DNA from: Metarhizobium sp039808465
GTDB taxonomy: Bacteria > Pseudomonadota > Alphaproteobacteria > Rhizobiales > Rhizobiaceae
Direction of reading: 5' to 3'
Assembly (NCBI GenBank): GCA_039808465.1
Contig: JBDHTA010000019.1
Coordinates: 1 to 34,101, forward strand
Length of the DNA stretch: 34,101 nucleotides
The position numbers and the translations under genes were made by a program. Of the stretch, positions 14,962 through 22,383 are shown piece by piece. Below the pieces are notes generated by a model. It was given only the letters and a program-made list of their open reading frames with translations. It did not search any database and was not told where the DNA came from. Position 1 is the stretch's first letter; every line of letters starts with the position of its first letter.

Positions 14962-15110
14962 ATGCCGCCGGATATGGTGTTCTCCGGCGAAACCTGATGC
15001 TCCGCGGCGTCAGACAGCGCGTCGAGAGACGCGTGGCGCCGCGGGAAAACGTGGCGCGACGACCTCCATTTGCGCAAAGCCGCCGGTTTATCCCCGGCGG
15101 CTTCTTTTTT
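14962..15110 (+). ncRNA. Candidate structured small RNA, about 145 nt
   Basis: No protein frame fits. Three hairpins are visible. First, CGCCGG (14966-14971) with CCGGCG (14984-14989). Second, a composite stem: CCGCGGCG (15002-15009) with CGCCGCGG (15037-15044), enclosing CGCGTC-GAGA-GACGCG (15018-15033), a perfect stem capped by a GNRA tetraloop. Third, the terminator at 15077-15110. Between the second and third lies about 30 unpaired bases with CCTCC (15063-15067), complementary to Shine-Dalgarno GGAGG. That layout matches trans-acting, Hfq-dependent sRNAs of Rhizobiales. I do not recognise the family. An alternative is the 5' leader of the rhomboid transcript with an attenuator. Confidence 0.6.
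15077..15110 (+). terminator. Terminator of the candidate sRNA
   Basis: AAGCCGCCGG (15077-15086) and CCGGCGGCTT (15094-15103) form a perfect 10-bp stem with a 7-base loop, followed by CTTTTTT. No protein gene precedes it on the plus strand for more than 500 bases, so it must end a non-coding transcript. Confidence 0.9.
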
Positions 15111-15277
15111 GCCGGAACGGGCGCGGCAGGGCATGCAGTAACACGTTAAATCTGCTGGATATTTTGACGGCGAGGCGATTCGGTCTTATGGGATGGGAAT
15201 GCGCGGCCTGACGCGCGCCGACCTGAGCGGGCGGATCTTCGCGCTTCAGGCCTATCTTTTGCTTCGGGGACTGTCTC

Positions 15278-16033
15278 ATGAACGACGCCGCCAGCCAGCC
15301 GACGGATTCTCGCGAGGAGGGCGATCTGCGCCATGGCGGCGGCGGGCGGCAGCCGCCGGTGTTCAACCTGCCGCCGGTGCTGACGGGCTCCATCCTGCTT
15401 TTGATCGCGATCCATGTCATCGCGACGAATTTGCTGAGCGACGGTCTGCGCGAGCAATTGTTCGTTTACGGCGGTTTCGACCCAAGCCGGTACATCTATC
15501 CGTTGAGCCAGCAGGGGCTGGAATGGTTCACCAGCCCGGTTACCTATTCGCTGCTGCATGGCGGCATCGAGCATCTCGGCTTCAACTGCCTGTGGCTTGC
15601 CGCCTTCGGCGCGCCAGTGGTGCGCCGCATCGGCACGGCGCGCTTCCTGATCTACTGGGCCGTGTCGGCGATCGCCTCGGCGCTGCTGTTCATGGCGCTG
15701 CATTGGGGCGAGCCGTCGCTGCTGATCGGCGCCTCCGGCGTCATCTCGGCGCTGATGGGCTCGGCCTGCCGTTTCGCCTTTCCGCCGGATGACCGCCGCG
15801 CCTACGGGCCGGTGCATCTTCTGCCGCGCCTGCCGGTCGCCGAGGCGCTGCGCGGGCGCACCGTGCGGGTGTTCATTATCGTGTGGTTTGCCGGTAACCT
15901 GCTCTTTGCGCTCGGTATTCCGCTGCTTGGCGATATCGGCGCGGTCGCCTGGGAAGCCCATATCGGCGGCTTCCTGTTCGGCTTCCTGCTGTTCCCCCTG
16001 TTCGATCCTCAGCGCCGCGACCTCTCCCCCTGA
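15278..16033 (+). CDS. Rhomboid-family intramembrane serine protease
   Basis: Protein of 251 residues with six or seven membrane segments beginning at about residue 34. Catalytic dyad is Ser153 in GASGVIS and His228 in AHIGGFLFG; the supporting LLHGGIEHLGFN (His94, His99, Asn103) lies in the second helix region. Rhomboids cut membrane proteins within or near the bilayer. The first 30 residues are polar with a run of glycines, and the C terminus is short. Substrate unknown. The gene lies about 170 bases past the sRNA terminator and presumably has its own promoter. It precedes the CBS gene by 128 bases. Confidence 0.9.
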   Translation: MNDAASQPTDSREEGDLRHGGGGRQPPVFNLPPVLTGSILLLIAIHVIATNLLSDGLREQLFVYGGFDPSRYIYPLSQQGLEWFTSPVTYSLLHGGIEHLGFNCLWLAAFGAPVVRRIGTARFLIYWAVSAIASALLFMALHWGEPSLLIGASGVISALMGSACRFAFPPDDRRAYGPVHLLPRLPVAEALRGRTVRVFIIVWFAGNLLFALGIPLLGDIGAVAWEAHIGGFLFGFLLFPLFDPQRRDLSP

Positions 16034-16161
16034 TTTTGCGGTGCGGCATCTTGCAATCGCCAAAGAGGACGGGCACCATTCGAGACGGGGCATGAGTCAG
16101 GTGCGGAAGGGGCATTGCGGGCCTGGCTCTGAAACCCATTATCGTGAACAGGAGGAAGTTC

Positions 16162-16596
16162 ATGCCGGAAACAGTCAAAGCCATTCTTGACCGAAAAGGC
16201 CGCGAGGTCGTCACGCTCCCGCCGCAGGCCACGATTGGCGAAGCGGCCGCCACGCTCAACGAGCACAAGATCGGCGCCATCGTGGTCGCAGGCCCGGACG
16301 GAACGATCGCGGGCATCTTCACCGAACGCGATCTCGTGCATGCCATTGCCCGTTCCGGCGTAAGCACCCTCGAACAGCCGGTGTCGTCTTCCATGACCGC
16401 GATCGTGCGGCGCTGTCAGGAAGAAACCAAGGTCAACGAACTCATGGAAATGATGACCGCCGGGCGCTTCCGCCACCTGCCTGTCGAACGCGAGGGCAAG
16501 CTTGCGGGCATCGTATCCATCGGTGACGTGGTGAAATCTCGCATCAGCGAGATCGAGCAGGAAGCCGCCGACATCAAGGCCTATATCGCGGGCTGA
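16162..16596 (+). CDS. CBS-pair protein
   Basis: Protein of 144 residues made almost wholly of two CBS domains (about 7-62 and 73-130) with IVVAGPDGTIAGIFTERDLV and PVEREGKLAGIVSIGDVVK. CBS pairs bind adenosine nucleotides or S-adenosylmethionine and usually regulate a partner protein; none is fused here. The strong AGGAGGA 5 bases before 16162 decides the start over an ATG 18 bases earlier. Stand-alone CBS-pair proteins of this type are common in Rhizobiales and are often stress-linked. It converges on the patatin gene over a GC-rich hairpin. Confidence 0.9.
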   Translation: MPETVKAILDRKGREVVTLPPQATIGEAAATLNEHKIGAIVVAGPDGTIAGIFTERDLVHAIARSGVSTLEQPVSSSMTAIVRRCQEETKVNELMEMMTAGRFRHLPVEREGKLAGIVSIGDVVKSRISEIEQEAADIKAYIAG

Positions 16597-16612
16597 GTGT
16601 GAAATCCGGCGA

Positions 16613-16636
16613 GCGGCCGCGTCCCGGCGCGGCCGC
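16613..16636. terminator. Hairpin between convergent genes
   Basis: GCGGCCGCG and CGCGGCCGC form a perfect 9-bp stem with loop TCCCGG, between the stops of the CBS gene and the patatin gene. Neither side has a T run, so it is only a possible terminator. Confidence 0.4.
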
Positions 16637-16641
16637 CGTCT

Positions 16642-17592
16642 TCAGCGCGGGAAGGTTTCCTGCATCCGCTTCAGTTCGGCGAGTTTCATCCGCGCTTCCT
16701 CATAACCGCGCTCGATGGCTTCCCCGGCGCGATGGAATTCCGACAGGCCGATATCGCTGAGGCGCGGATGCAGCGACAGATCCGGCGGATCACCCGCCAG
16801 CCGGGCGCGGGAAATGCGATCCTGAATGATGTTGAAGGCCTGCACCATCACCGAAGTCAGGCCGATGCTGGCTTCCTTGACGTTGTCCGTCACGGGCCGG
16901 GGTTCCGGCAAGATGCTGGCATTGTGCTTGACCACGGCAGAGCGGCCATAGAGATCGTAGTTCAGGTTGACGGCGACCACATGCGGCTGCTCATAGGCGC
17001 GGCATACGGAGACCGGCACCGGATTGACCAGCGCCCCGTCGATCAAGGTGCGATTGTTGCTGCGGACGGGTTCGAAAATGCCCGGCAGGGCGTAGGAAGC
17101 GCGGATCGCGGTAATCAGCGAACCGCTGGTCACCCAGACTTCGTGACCGGTATTGACCTCGGTTGCCACCGCGACGAAGGGACGGTCGAGATCCTCGATG
17201 AAAATGCCTTGCAGATGCTCCTGCATGCGCTTCGTCAACCGCATGCCGCCGAACAACCCGCCGCCGCCGATGGTGAGATCGAGAAGCCCGGCGATGCGCC
17301 GCATGGTCAGCGAGCGGGCGAAGGTTTCCAGCTCATCCAGCTTTCCGGCCAGGTAGCAGCCGCCGACAAGGGCGCCGATGGAAGTTCCGGCAATCATGCC
17401 GATTTCGATGCCCGCTTCGTCCAGCGCGCGCAGCACGCCGATATGCGCCCATCCCCGGGCCGCGCCGCCGCCCAGCGCCAGCGCTATACGGGTCTTTTTC
17501 GGCTGGGGGGCAGGCAGATCATCGACCGGCGGAGTCCCGGAATCGATCGTCGTTCCAGGTTGAGCATTTCGACTGAGGGCCCAGTTCAGCAT
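16642..17592 (-). CDS. Patatin-like phospholipase (RssA type)
   Basis: Protein of 316 residues. The patatin domain starts at about residue 34 with ALALGGGAARGWAHIGVL (oxyanion-hole glycines), then the nucleophile Ser71 in GTSIG and the catalytic Asp185 in DGALVNPVP. Such enzymes hydrolyse acyl ester bonds of lipids; bacterial substrates are rarely known. There is no signal peptide, so it is cytosolic or membrane-associated. The first 33 residues are Pro/Thr-rich and variable. It lies 150 bases downstream of hisI on the same strand and may be transcribed with folE-hisI or independently. Confidence 0.9.
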   Translation of the reverse strand: MLNWALSRNAQPGTTIDSGTPPVDDLPAPQPKKTRIALALGGGAARGWAHIGVLRALDEAGIEIGMIAGTSIGALVGGCYLAGKLDELETFARSLTMRRIAGLLDLTIGGGGLFGGMRLTKRMQEHLQGIFIEDLDRPFVAVATEVNTGHEVWVTSGSLITAIRASYALPGIFEPVRSNNRTLIDGALVNPVPVSVCRAYEQPHVVAVNLNYDLYGRSAVVKHNASILPEPRPVTDNVKEASIGLTSVMVQAFNIIQDRISRARLAGDPPDLSLHPRLSDIGLSEFHRAGEAIERGYEEARMKLAELKRMQETFPR

Positions 17593-17742
17593 CGCACGCC
17601 GTCCTTTCTGCCGAACACATCCACACCGATATTAAATGCCTGTCCGCCTTTCCATTTGGTTATCATTGCGTGCCGGAAACAGAATTAAGTCAAGCGGCAT
17701 TGTACGAACATTGTGCCGGACAAGGCCCTTTATTTGCCTTGT

Positions 17743-18204
17743 CTATTTTCTGCTGGGCTCCGCATAGATTTCCTTAGGATTGAAATGCAGCTTTTCATCG
17801 ATAACGCCAAGAACCGCCTTTCCGTTCACCAGGCTGGCGGCGCGGTAAAAGCAGGATCTGCGGCCGGTGTGGCAGGTCGCATCATGGCCCGCCACCGAGA
17901 CTTTTAGCCAGATGGCGTCCTGGTCGCAATCGACCCGCATCTCCCGCACGCTTTGCAGATTGCCGGAGGTTTCGCCCTTTTTCCAAATCATGTTTCGCGA
18001 GCGGCTGTAATAATGCGCGATGCCGGTTTCGAGGGTCAGCGCCAGCGCCTCCGCGTTCATATGCGCGACCATCAGCAGCTCGCCGTCGCCCGCATCGGTG
18101 ACGACGGCGGTGACGAGGCCTTTTTCATCGAATTTGGGCGTGAAATCTCCGGCCGCCTCGAGGGCGGCCTTGCCGGCGGGCGGCGCGGGAAAAGTGACGG
18201 TCAT
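17743..18204 (-). CDS. hisI: Phosphoribosyl-AMP cyclohydrolase
   Basis: Third step of histidine synthesis: opens the adenine ring of phosphoribosyl-AMP; cytoplasmic. The 153-residue protein has the Mg2+ site VDCDQDAIW (Asp92, Asp94, Asp96) and the zinc cysteines Cys93, Cys111 (ATCHTG) and Cys118 (RSCFYR). Also typical are MVAHMNAEAL and YYSRSRNMIWKKGETSGN. It is stand-alone, not fused to HisE, as usual in Alphaproteobacteria. It starts 25 bases after the folE stop on the same strand, so the pair is co-transcribed. Confidence 0.97.
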   Translation of the reverse strand: MTVTFPAPPAGKAALEAAGDFTPKFDEKGLVTAVVTDAGDGELLMVAHMNAEALALTLETGIAHYYSRSRNMIWKKGETSGNLQSVREMRVDCDQDAIWLKVSVAGHDATCHTGRRSCFYRAASLVNGKAVLGVIDEKLHFNPKEIYAEPSRK

Positions 18205-18229
18205 GAATATACAGCCATTCGGGCAGCCG

Positions 18230-18844
18230 TCAGCGGCTGCGGATCATCGTCATGAAGCGGACCTGCTCGGCGGCATTGCTCTTGAAGGCGCCGGTGAAGG
18301 TCGTGGTCAGTGTGGTGGAGCCCTGCTTCTGCACGCCGCGCATGGCCATGCACATATGCTCCGCCTCGATCATGACGGCGACGCCGCGCGGCTCGAGGCT
18401 GGTGGCGATGGCATCGGCGATCTGCGCGGTCATGCTTTCCTGCGTTTGCAGGCGGCGGCCGAAGATTTCCACGACGCGGGCGATCTTCGACAGGCCGAGC
18501 ACGCGGCCATCCGGAATATAGGCGACATGCGCCTTGCCGATGATCGGCACCATGTGGTGCTCGCAATGGGAATAGAACGGGATGTCGCGCACCAGCACCA
18601 TGTCGTCGTAGCCCGCCACTTCCTCGAAGGTGCGGCCGAGAACATCTTCCGGCGATTGCTCATCACCGGATAAGAGTTCGCGATAGGCCTTGGCGACGCG
18701 CTTGGGCGTATCCAGCAGGCCCTCCCGCGACGGATCGTCGCCAGCCCAGCGCAGCAGCACGCGAACGGCTTCTTCCGCCTCCTGCTGGGTCGGGCGGTTG
18801 GTTTCCGGGCCGGAACATGGGAAATTCTTTACAATGGCATCCAT
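18230..18844 (-). CDS. folE: GTP cyclohydrolase I (type IA)
   Basis: Converts GTP to 7,8-dihydroneopterin triphosphate, the entry to folate (and queuosine) synthesis. The 204-residue protein has the zinc ligands Cys94 and His97 in SHCEHHMVP and Cys165 in AEHMCMAMRG, and the substrate-site QTQESMT. Zinc ligands mark it as the Zn-dependent FolE, not FolE2. AGGAGG lies about 10 bases before the ATG. The leader between a probable promoter and the ATG carries a 14-bp palindrome. It heads a minus-strand transcript with hisI, another zinc enzyme. Confidence 0.97.
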   Translation of the reverse strand: MDAIVKNFPCSGPETNRPTQQEAEEAVRVLLRWAGDDPSREGLLDTPKRVAKAYRELLSGDEQSPEDVLGRTFEEVAGYDDMVLVRDIPFYSHCEHHMVPIIGKAHVAYIPDGRVLGLSKIARVVEIFGRRLQTQESMTAQIADAIATSLEPRGVAVMIEAEHMCMAMRGVQKQGSTTLTTTFTGAFKSNAAEQVRFMTMIRSR

Positions 18845-18877
18845 ACTGAAGCAGCCTCCTGATCCCGCGCCGGAGAT

Positions 18878-18891
18878 CCGTGACGTCACGG
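18878..18891. promoter_or_regulatory. 14-bp perfect palindrome in the folE leader
   Basis: CCGTGACGTCACGG is perfectly self-complementary and lies between the probable -10 element (18938-18943) and the folE ATG (18844). It could be an operator for a dimeric regulator acting on folE-hisI. No regulator is known to me for this site. Confidence 0.4.
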
Positions 18892-18937
18892 TGACCGGCC
18901 GAGCCTGCCGTCCTGGCCACAAGCCGAAAATCGGCCC

Positions 18938-18967
18938 CTTATGTGTGGTTTGGCGACGAAAGGTCAA
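18938..18967 (-). promoter_or_regulatory. Probable folE promoter
   Basis: On the minus strand: TTGACC (18962-18967), 18-base spacer, CATAAG (18938-18943). The -35 is near consensus. Initiation near 18931 gives a leader of about 87 bases. Confidence 0.45.
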
Positions 18968-19112
18968 GGCCATTGCTTTTCCATGGCCTTGGTCCACCAT
19001 AACATATATGACAGACGGTGCCGTCGCAAAGTGCCCGATTGCGACATCAGGCATGTTTTCTTGCCGGGCGAAACGGTTTGCAAGCCGGTCTTGCGGCCGG
19101 AAAGTCGATATC

Positions 19113-19559
19113 ATGGACGACATCTACAATTCCCGCATTCTGGAGTTCGCGGGAAATATTCCCCTGACCGGCGTTCTCGACAATGCCGATGCCAGCGCTC
19201 AGGCGCATTCCAGGCTCTGCGGCTCAAAGGTGAAGGTCTATCTCAAGATGAAGGATGGCCGGGTGGAGGATTTTTCCCACGAGGTGCGCGCCTGCGCGCT
19301 GGGGCAGGCCTCGTCCTCGATCATGGCCCGTCATATCGTCGGCGCGACGGCGCAGGAGATACTTCAGGCCCGCCGCGACATGCTGGCCATGCTGACGGAG
19401 AACGGCGAGGGGCCATCGGGCCGTTTCGAGGATATGCGCTGCCTGAAGCCGGTGAAGGACTACAAGGCCCGCCACGCCTCCACCATGCTGACCTTCGATG
19501 CCGTGGCCGACGCCATCGGCCAGATCGAGGCGAAGCGCGGCGAGACGGTAGGGGCCTGA
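19113..19559 (+). CDS. NifU/IscU-like iron-sulfur cluster scaffold protein
   Basis: Protein of 148 residues related to the IscU/SufU/NifU-N family. The three conserved cysteines that hold a nascent cluster are present: Cys36 (RLCGSK), Cys61 (RACALGQAS) and Cys110 (RCLKPVKDY). Relatives assemble Fe-S clusters from cysteine desulfurase sulfur. No desulfurase gene is nearby, and the usual Asp before the first cysteine region is not obvious, so a different target is possible. The start at 19113 fits the family start MDDIYNSRILEFAGNIP. It is 3 bases upstream of yidD, so the two are translationally linked. Confidence 0.85.
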   Translation: MDDIYNSRILEFAGNIPLTGVLDNADASAQAHSRLCGSKVKVYLKMKDGRVEDFSHEVRACALGQASSSIMARHIVGATAQEILQARRDMLAMLTENGEGPSGRFEDMRCLKPVKDYKARHASTMLTFDAVADAIGQIEAKRGETVGA

Positions 19560-19562
19560 GCC

Positions 19563-19958
19563 ATGTGCCAGTTCTGTCTGATGCAGGATGACGGCGAGGA
19601 CGAGGGCGGCGCGGCGGCAAGTCCCCCGAAGCGGCCCGCGAGGCCCTCGCGCAATTATGCCGGGCCGTTTCGCCGCACGCCGGGCCGGTTGCTCGGCATG
19701 GGCATCATCCGGCTATACCAGATCACGCTTTCCAGTCTGATCGGCAGTTCCTGCCGCTATCTGCCGACCTGCTCCGAATATGGTTACGAGGCGGTCGCCC
19801 GCCATGGCTTCTGGGCGGGCGGATGGATGGCGCTGTTTCGTTTCTCGCGCTGCGGCCCCGGCGGCGGCAGCGGTTTCGACCCGGTGCCGGAGACGCTGAA
19901 TGAAAACGCAGCCTGGTGGCGCCCATGGCGTTACCGGCACGCGCAGACGGAAGGCTGA
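19563..19958 (+). CDS. yidD: Membrane protein insertion efficiency factor YidD, N-terminally extended
   Basis: Protein of 131 residues. The conserved core (about 44-118) has IIRLYQITLSSLIGSSCRYLPTC-type features: SCRYLPTCSEYGYEAV, RHGFWAGGWMALFR, CGPGG and FDPVPE. YidD aids YidC-dependent membrane insertion and sits on the inner face of the inner membrane. The canonical protein is about 85 residues; here a 43-residue head is added, starting MCQFC, with a CxxC pair. The start at 19563 is kept because it is 3 bases from the upstream stop; an internal start at Met46 is the alternative. Confidence 0.9.
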   Translation: MCQFCLMQDDGEDEGGAAASPPKRPARPSRNYAGPFRRTPGRLLGMGIIRLYQITLSSLIGSSCRYLPTCSEYGYEAVARHGFWAGGWMALFRFSRCGPGGGSGFDPVPETLNENAAWWRPWRYRHAQTEG

Positions 19959-20009
19959 CTGCGCGCCTTTTTGCAGGACGCTGATTATATTGATGATTTT
20001 CGGGAGAAG

Positions 20010-20084
20010 TGGCACGCCCTAGGGGAGTCGAACCCCTCTTTTCAGAATGAAAATCTGACGTCCTAACCGATAGACGAAGGGCGC
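20010..20084 (-). tRNA. tRNA-Glu (anticodon TTC)
   Basis: On the minus strand the acceptor stem GCGCCCT pairs with AGGGCGT (one terminal G-U), followed by G-CCA, so CCA is encoded. The anticodon stem CAGAT/ATTCTG region closes the loop TTTTCAT, giving anticodon TTC (Glu, GAA/GAG). The D arm TATCGGTTAGGAC and T arm GAGGGGTTCGACTCCCCT are standard. Length is 75 bases with CCA. Confidence 0.97.
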
Positions 20085-20102
20085 GTGCTGCTTGTGGGCG
20101 CT

Positions 20103-20131
20103 TCAATACTCAGCGGCTTCGAGTCTCGCAA
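20103..20131 (-). promoter_or_regulatory. Probable tRNA-Glu promoter
   Basis: On the minus strand: TTGCGA (20126-20131), 17-base spacer, TATTGA (20103-20108), 18 bases before the mature 5' end at 20084. Spacing is ideal; hexamers are moderately good. Confidence 0.4.
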
Positions 20132-20233
20132 GCGAAAAAACGCGTGGCCGCGAATTTTTTTGCGGCGATCCGGGCCGGTGCGGGCGTTCCGGTGCAAAGC
20201 CGGGTTTTTTCTTCCCATTTTGCCGGTTTCGCA

Positions 20234-20239
20234 CTATAT
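20234..20239 (+). promoter_or_regulatory. -10-like element before thrS
   Basis: CTATAT at 20234-20239, about 84 bases before the thrS ATG, matches alphaproteobacterial -10 elements. The -35 at 17 bases (CTTCCC) is weak. A short stem followed by TTTTTT at about 20190-20210 just upstream may end transcripts arriving from yidD. Confidence 0.3.
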
Positions 20240-20322
20240 CGGCGCATTCACGGCCGGGCGTTCCGGCTGGCATATCACCACCCGCATTCGTTGGCGGGAC
20301 TGGTCAACAGGAGCATATATCC

Positions 20323-22326
20323 ATGTCCCAATCCGTTTCCCTGACATTTCCCGACGGCAATGTGCGCGCTTTCGAAGCGGGCGCCACCGGCCGCGATGTC
20401 GCCGAATCCATTTCCAAATCGCTGGCGAAGAAAGCCATCGCCATCGCCATCGACGGCGAGGTGCGCGATCTCGCCGATCCCGTCACCGATGGCCGCATCG
20501 AGATCATCACCCGCGCCGATCCGCGCGCGCTGGAGCTGATCCGCCACGATGCCGCGCATGTGATGGCCGAGGCCGTGCAGGAATTGTGGCCGGGCACGCA
20601 GGTCACCATCGGCCCGGTGATCGAGAACGGTTTCTATTACGATTTCGCCAAGAACGAGCCCTTCACGCCCGAAGATCTGCCGAAGATCGAAAAGAAGATG
20701 AAGGAAATCATCGCCCGCAACGCGCCCTTCACCAAGCAGGTCTGGCCGCGCAACAAGGCGAAGGAAGTCTTTGCCGCCAAGGGCGAGGCCTACAAGGTGG
20801 AACTCGTCGACGCGATCCCGGAAGATCAGGACGTCAAGATCTACAATCAGGGCGAATGGTTCGACCTTTGCCGCGGGCCGCATATGGCCTACACCGGCCA
20901 GATCGGCACCGCCTTCAAGCTGATGAAGGTGGCGGGAGCCTATTGGCGCGGCGATTCCAACAATCCGATGCTGACCCGCATCTATGGCACCGCATGGGCA
21001 GAGCAGGCCGATCTCGACAATTACCTGCATATGCTGGCGGAAGCGGAAAAGCGCGACCACCGCAAGCTCGGCCGCGAAATGGACCTGTTCCATTTCCAGG
21101 AAGAGGGCCCGGGCGTCGTGTTCTGGCACGGCAAGGGCTGGCGCATCTTCCAGACGCTGGTGTCCTACATGCGCCGCCGCCTCGCCAACGACTATCAGGA
21201 AGTCAACGCGCCGCAGGTGCTGGACGCTTCGCTGTGGGAAACTTCCGGTCACTGGGGCTGGTATCAGGAGAACATGTTCGCGGTGAAATCCGCCCATGCC
21301 CTGACGCATCCGCAGGACGAGGACGCGGATAACCGCATCTTCGCGCTGAAGCCGATGAACTGCCCCGGCCATATCCAGATCTTCAAGCATGGCCTGAAGT
21401 CTTACCGTGAACTGCCTATCCGGCTTGCGGAATTTGGCAATGTGCACCGTTACGAGCCTTCCGGCGCGCTGCACGGGCTGATGCGCGTGCGCGGCTTTAC
21501 GCAGGACGACGCGCATATCTTCTGCACCGAGGAGCAGATGGCGGCGGAATGCCTCAAGATCAACGATCTCATCCTGTCGGTCTATGAGGATTTCAGCTTC
21601 AAGGAAATCGTGGTCAAGCTCTCCACCCGCCCCGAAAAGCGCGTCGGCTCCGACGAGCTGTGGGACCGGGCCGAGGCGATCATGACCGAGGTTCTGAAGA
21701 CCATCGAGGAGCAGTCGGGCGGGCGCATCAAGACCGGCATCCTGCCAGGCGAGGGCGCGTTCTACGGGCCGAAGTTCGAGTATACGCTGAAGGACGCGAT
21801 CGGCCGCGAATGGCAGTGCGGCACGACGCAGGTCGATTTCAACCTGCCGGAACGGTTTGGCGCCTTCTACATCGACCAGAATTCCGAAAAGCGCCAGCCG
21901 GTGATGATCCACCGCGCCATCTGCGGCTCGATGGAGCGCTTCCTCGGCATCCTGATCGAGAACTTCGCCGGTCACATGCCGCTCTGGGTCGCGCCGGTGC
22001 AGGTGGTGGTGGCGACCATCACTTCCGAGGCGGATGCCTATGGTCAGGAAGTGGCCGAGGCGCTGCGTGACGCGGGGCTGACGGTCGAAACCGACTTCCG
22101 CAACGAGAAGATCAATTACAAGGTGCGCGAGCATTCGGTGACCAAGGTTCCGGTCATCATCGTCTGCGGCAAGAAGGAGGCGGAGGAACGTTCCGTCAAT
22201 ATCCGCCGCCTTGGCAGCCAGGCGCAAACGCCGATGTCGCTGGACGACGCGCTGGCGGCACTCGTCGACGAGGCGACGCCGCCGGATGTGAAGCGCCGCC
22301 AGATCGCCCGCGCCAAACAGGCATAA
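20323..22326 (+). CDS. thrS: Threonyl-tRNA synthetase
   Basis: Charges tRNA-Thr. The 667-residue protein has the full order: TGS domain (about 1-64), editing domain (about 65-240, HDAAH at 75-79), class II catalytic core (about 260-555) and anticodon-binding domain (about 560-660). Zinc ligands at the active site are Cys347 (MNCPGH), His398 (DDAHIFC) and His530 (MIHRAICGSMERF). Motif 2 GLMRVRGFTQDD is present. AGGAG lies about 10 bases before the ATG at 20323; longer upstream frames cross the promoter. No T-box leader is seen, as expected outside Gram-positives. A strong terminator follows. Confidence 0.98.
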   Translation: MSQSVSLTFPDGNVRAFEAGATGRDVAESISKSLAKKAIAIAIDGEVRDLADPVTDGRIEIITRADPRALELIRHDAAHVMAEAVQELWPGTQVTIGPVIENGFYYDFAKNEPFTPEDLPKIEKKMKEIIARNAPFTKQVWPRNKAKEVFAAKGEAYKVELVDAIPEDQDVKIYNQGEWFDLCRGPHMAYTGQIGTAFKLMKVAGAYWRGDSNNPMLTRIYGTAWAEQADLDNYLHMLAEAEKRDHRKLGREMDLFHFQEEGPGVVFWHGKGWRIFQTLVSYMRRRLANDYQEVNAPQVLDASLWETSGHWGWYQENMFAVKSAHALTHPQDEDADNRIFALKPMNCPGHIQIFKHGLKSYRELPIRLAEFGNVHRYEPSGALHGLMRVRGFTQDDAHIFCTEEQMAAECLKINDLILSVYEDFSFKEIVVKLSTRPEKRVGSDELWDRAEAIMTEVLKTIEEQSGGRIKTGILPGEGAFYGPKFEYTLKDAIGREWQCGTTQVDFNLPERFGAFYIDQNSEKRQPVMIHRAICGSMERFLGILIENFAGHMPLWVAPVQVVVATITSEADAYGQEVAEALRDAGLTVETDFRNEKINYKVREHSVTKVPVIIVCGKKEAEERSVNIRRLGSQAQTPMSLDDALAALVDEATPPDVKRRQIARAKQA

Positions 22327-22330
22327 GACA

Positions 22331-22371
22331 AAAGGCCCGGAGGGATCGCCATCCTTCCGGGCCTTTTTCTT
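22331..22371. terminator. Bidirectional terminator after thrS
   Basis: AAAGGCCCGGAGGGAT (22331-22346) pairs, with one mismatch, with ATCCTTCCGGGCCTTT (22351-22366) around a short loop, followed by TTTCTT on the plus strand. On the minus strand it ends in TTTTGTC. It serves thrS and the convergent gene ending at 22384. Confidence 0.9.
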
Positions 22372-22383
22372 GCGGAAAGAGTT

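Noticed and set aside
18845..18931. Riboswitch in the folE leader
   Set aside because: Tetrahydrofolate riboswitches are known mainly from Firmicutes and no matching pattern was seen; the palindrome alone is better read as a DNA operator.
20087..20322. T-box or tRNA-like leader before thrS
   Set aside because: No T-box sequence or tRNA-like specifier stem is visible, and T-boxes are essentially absent from Alphaproteobacteria.
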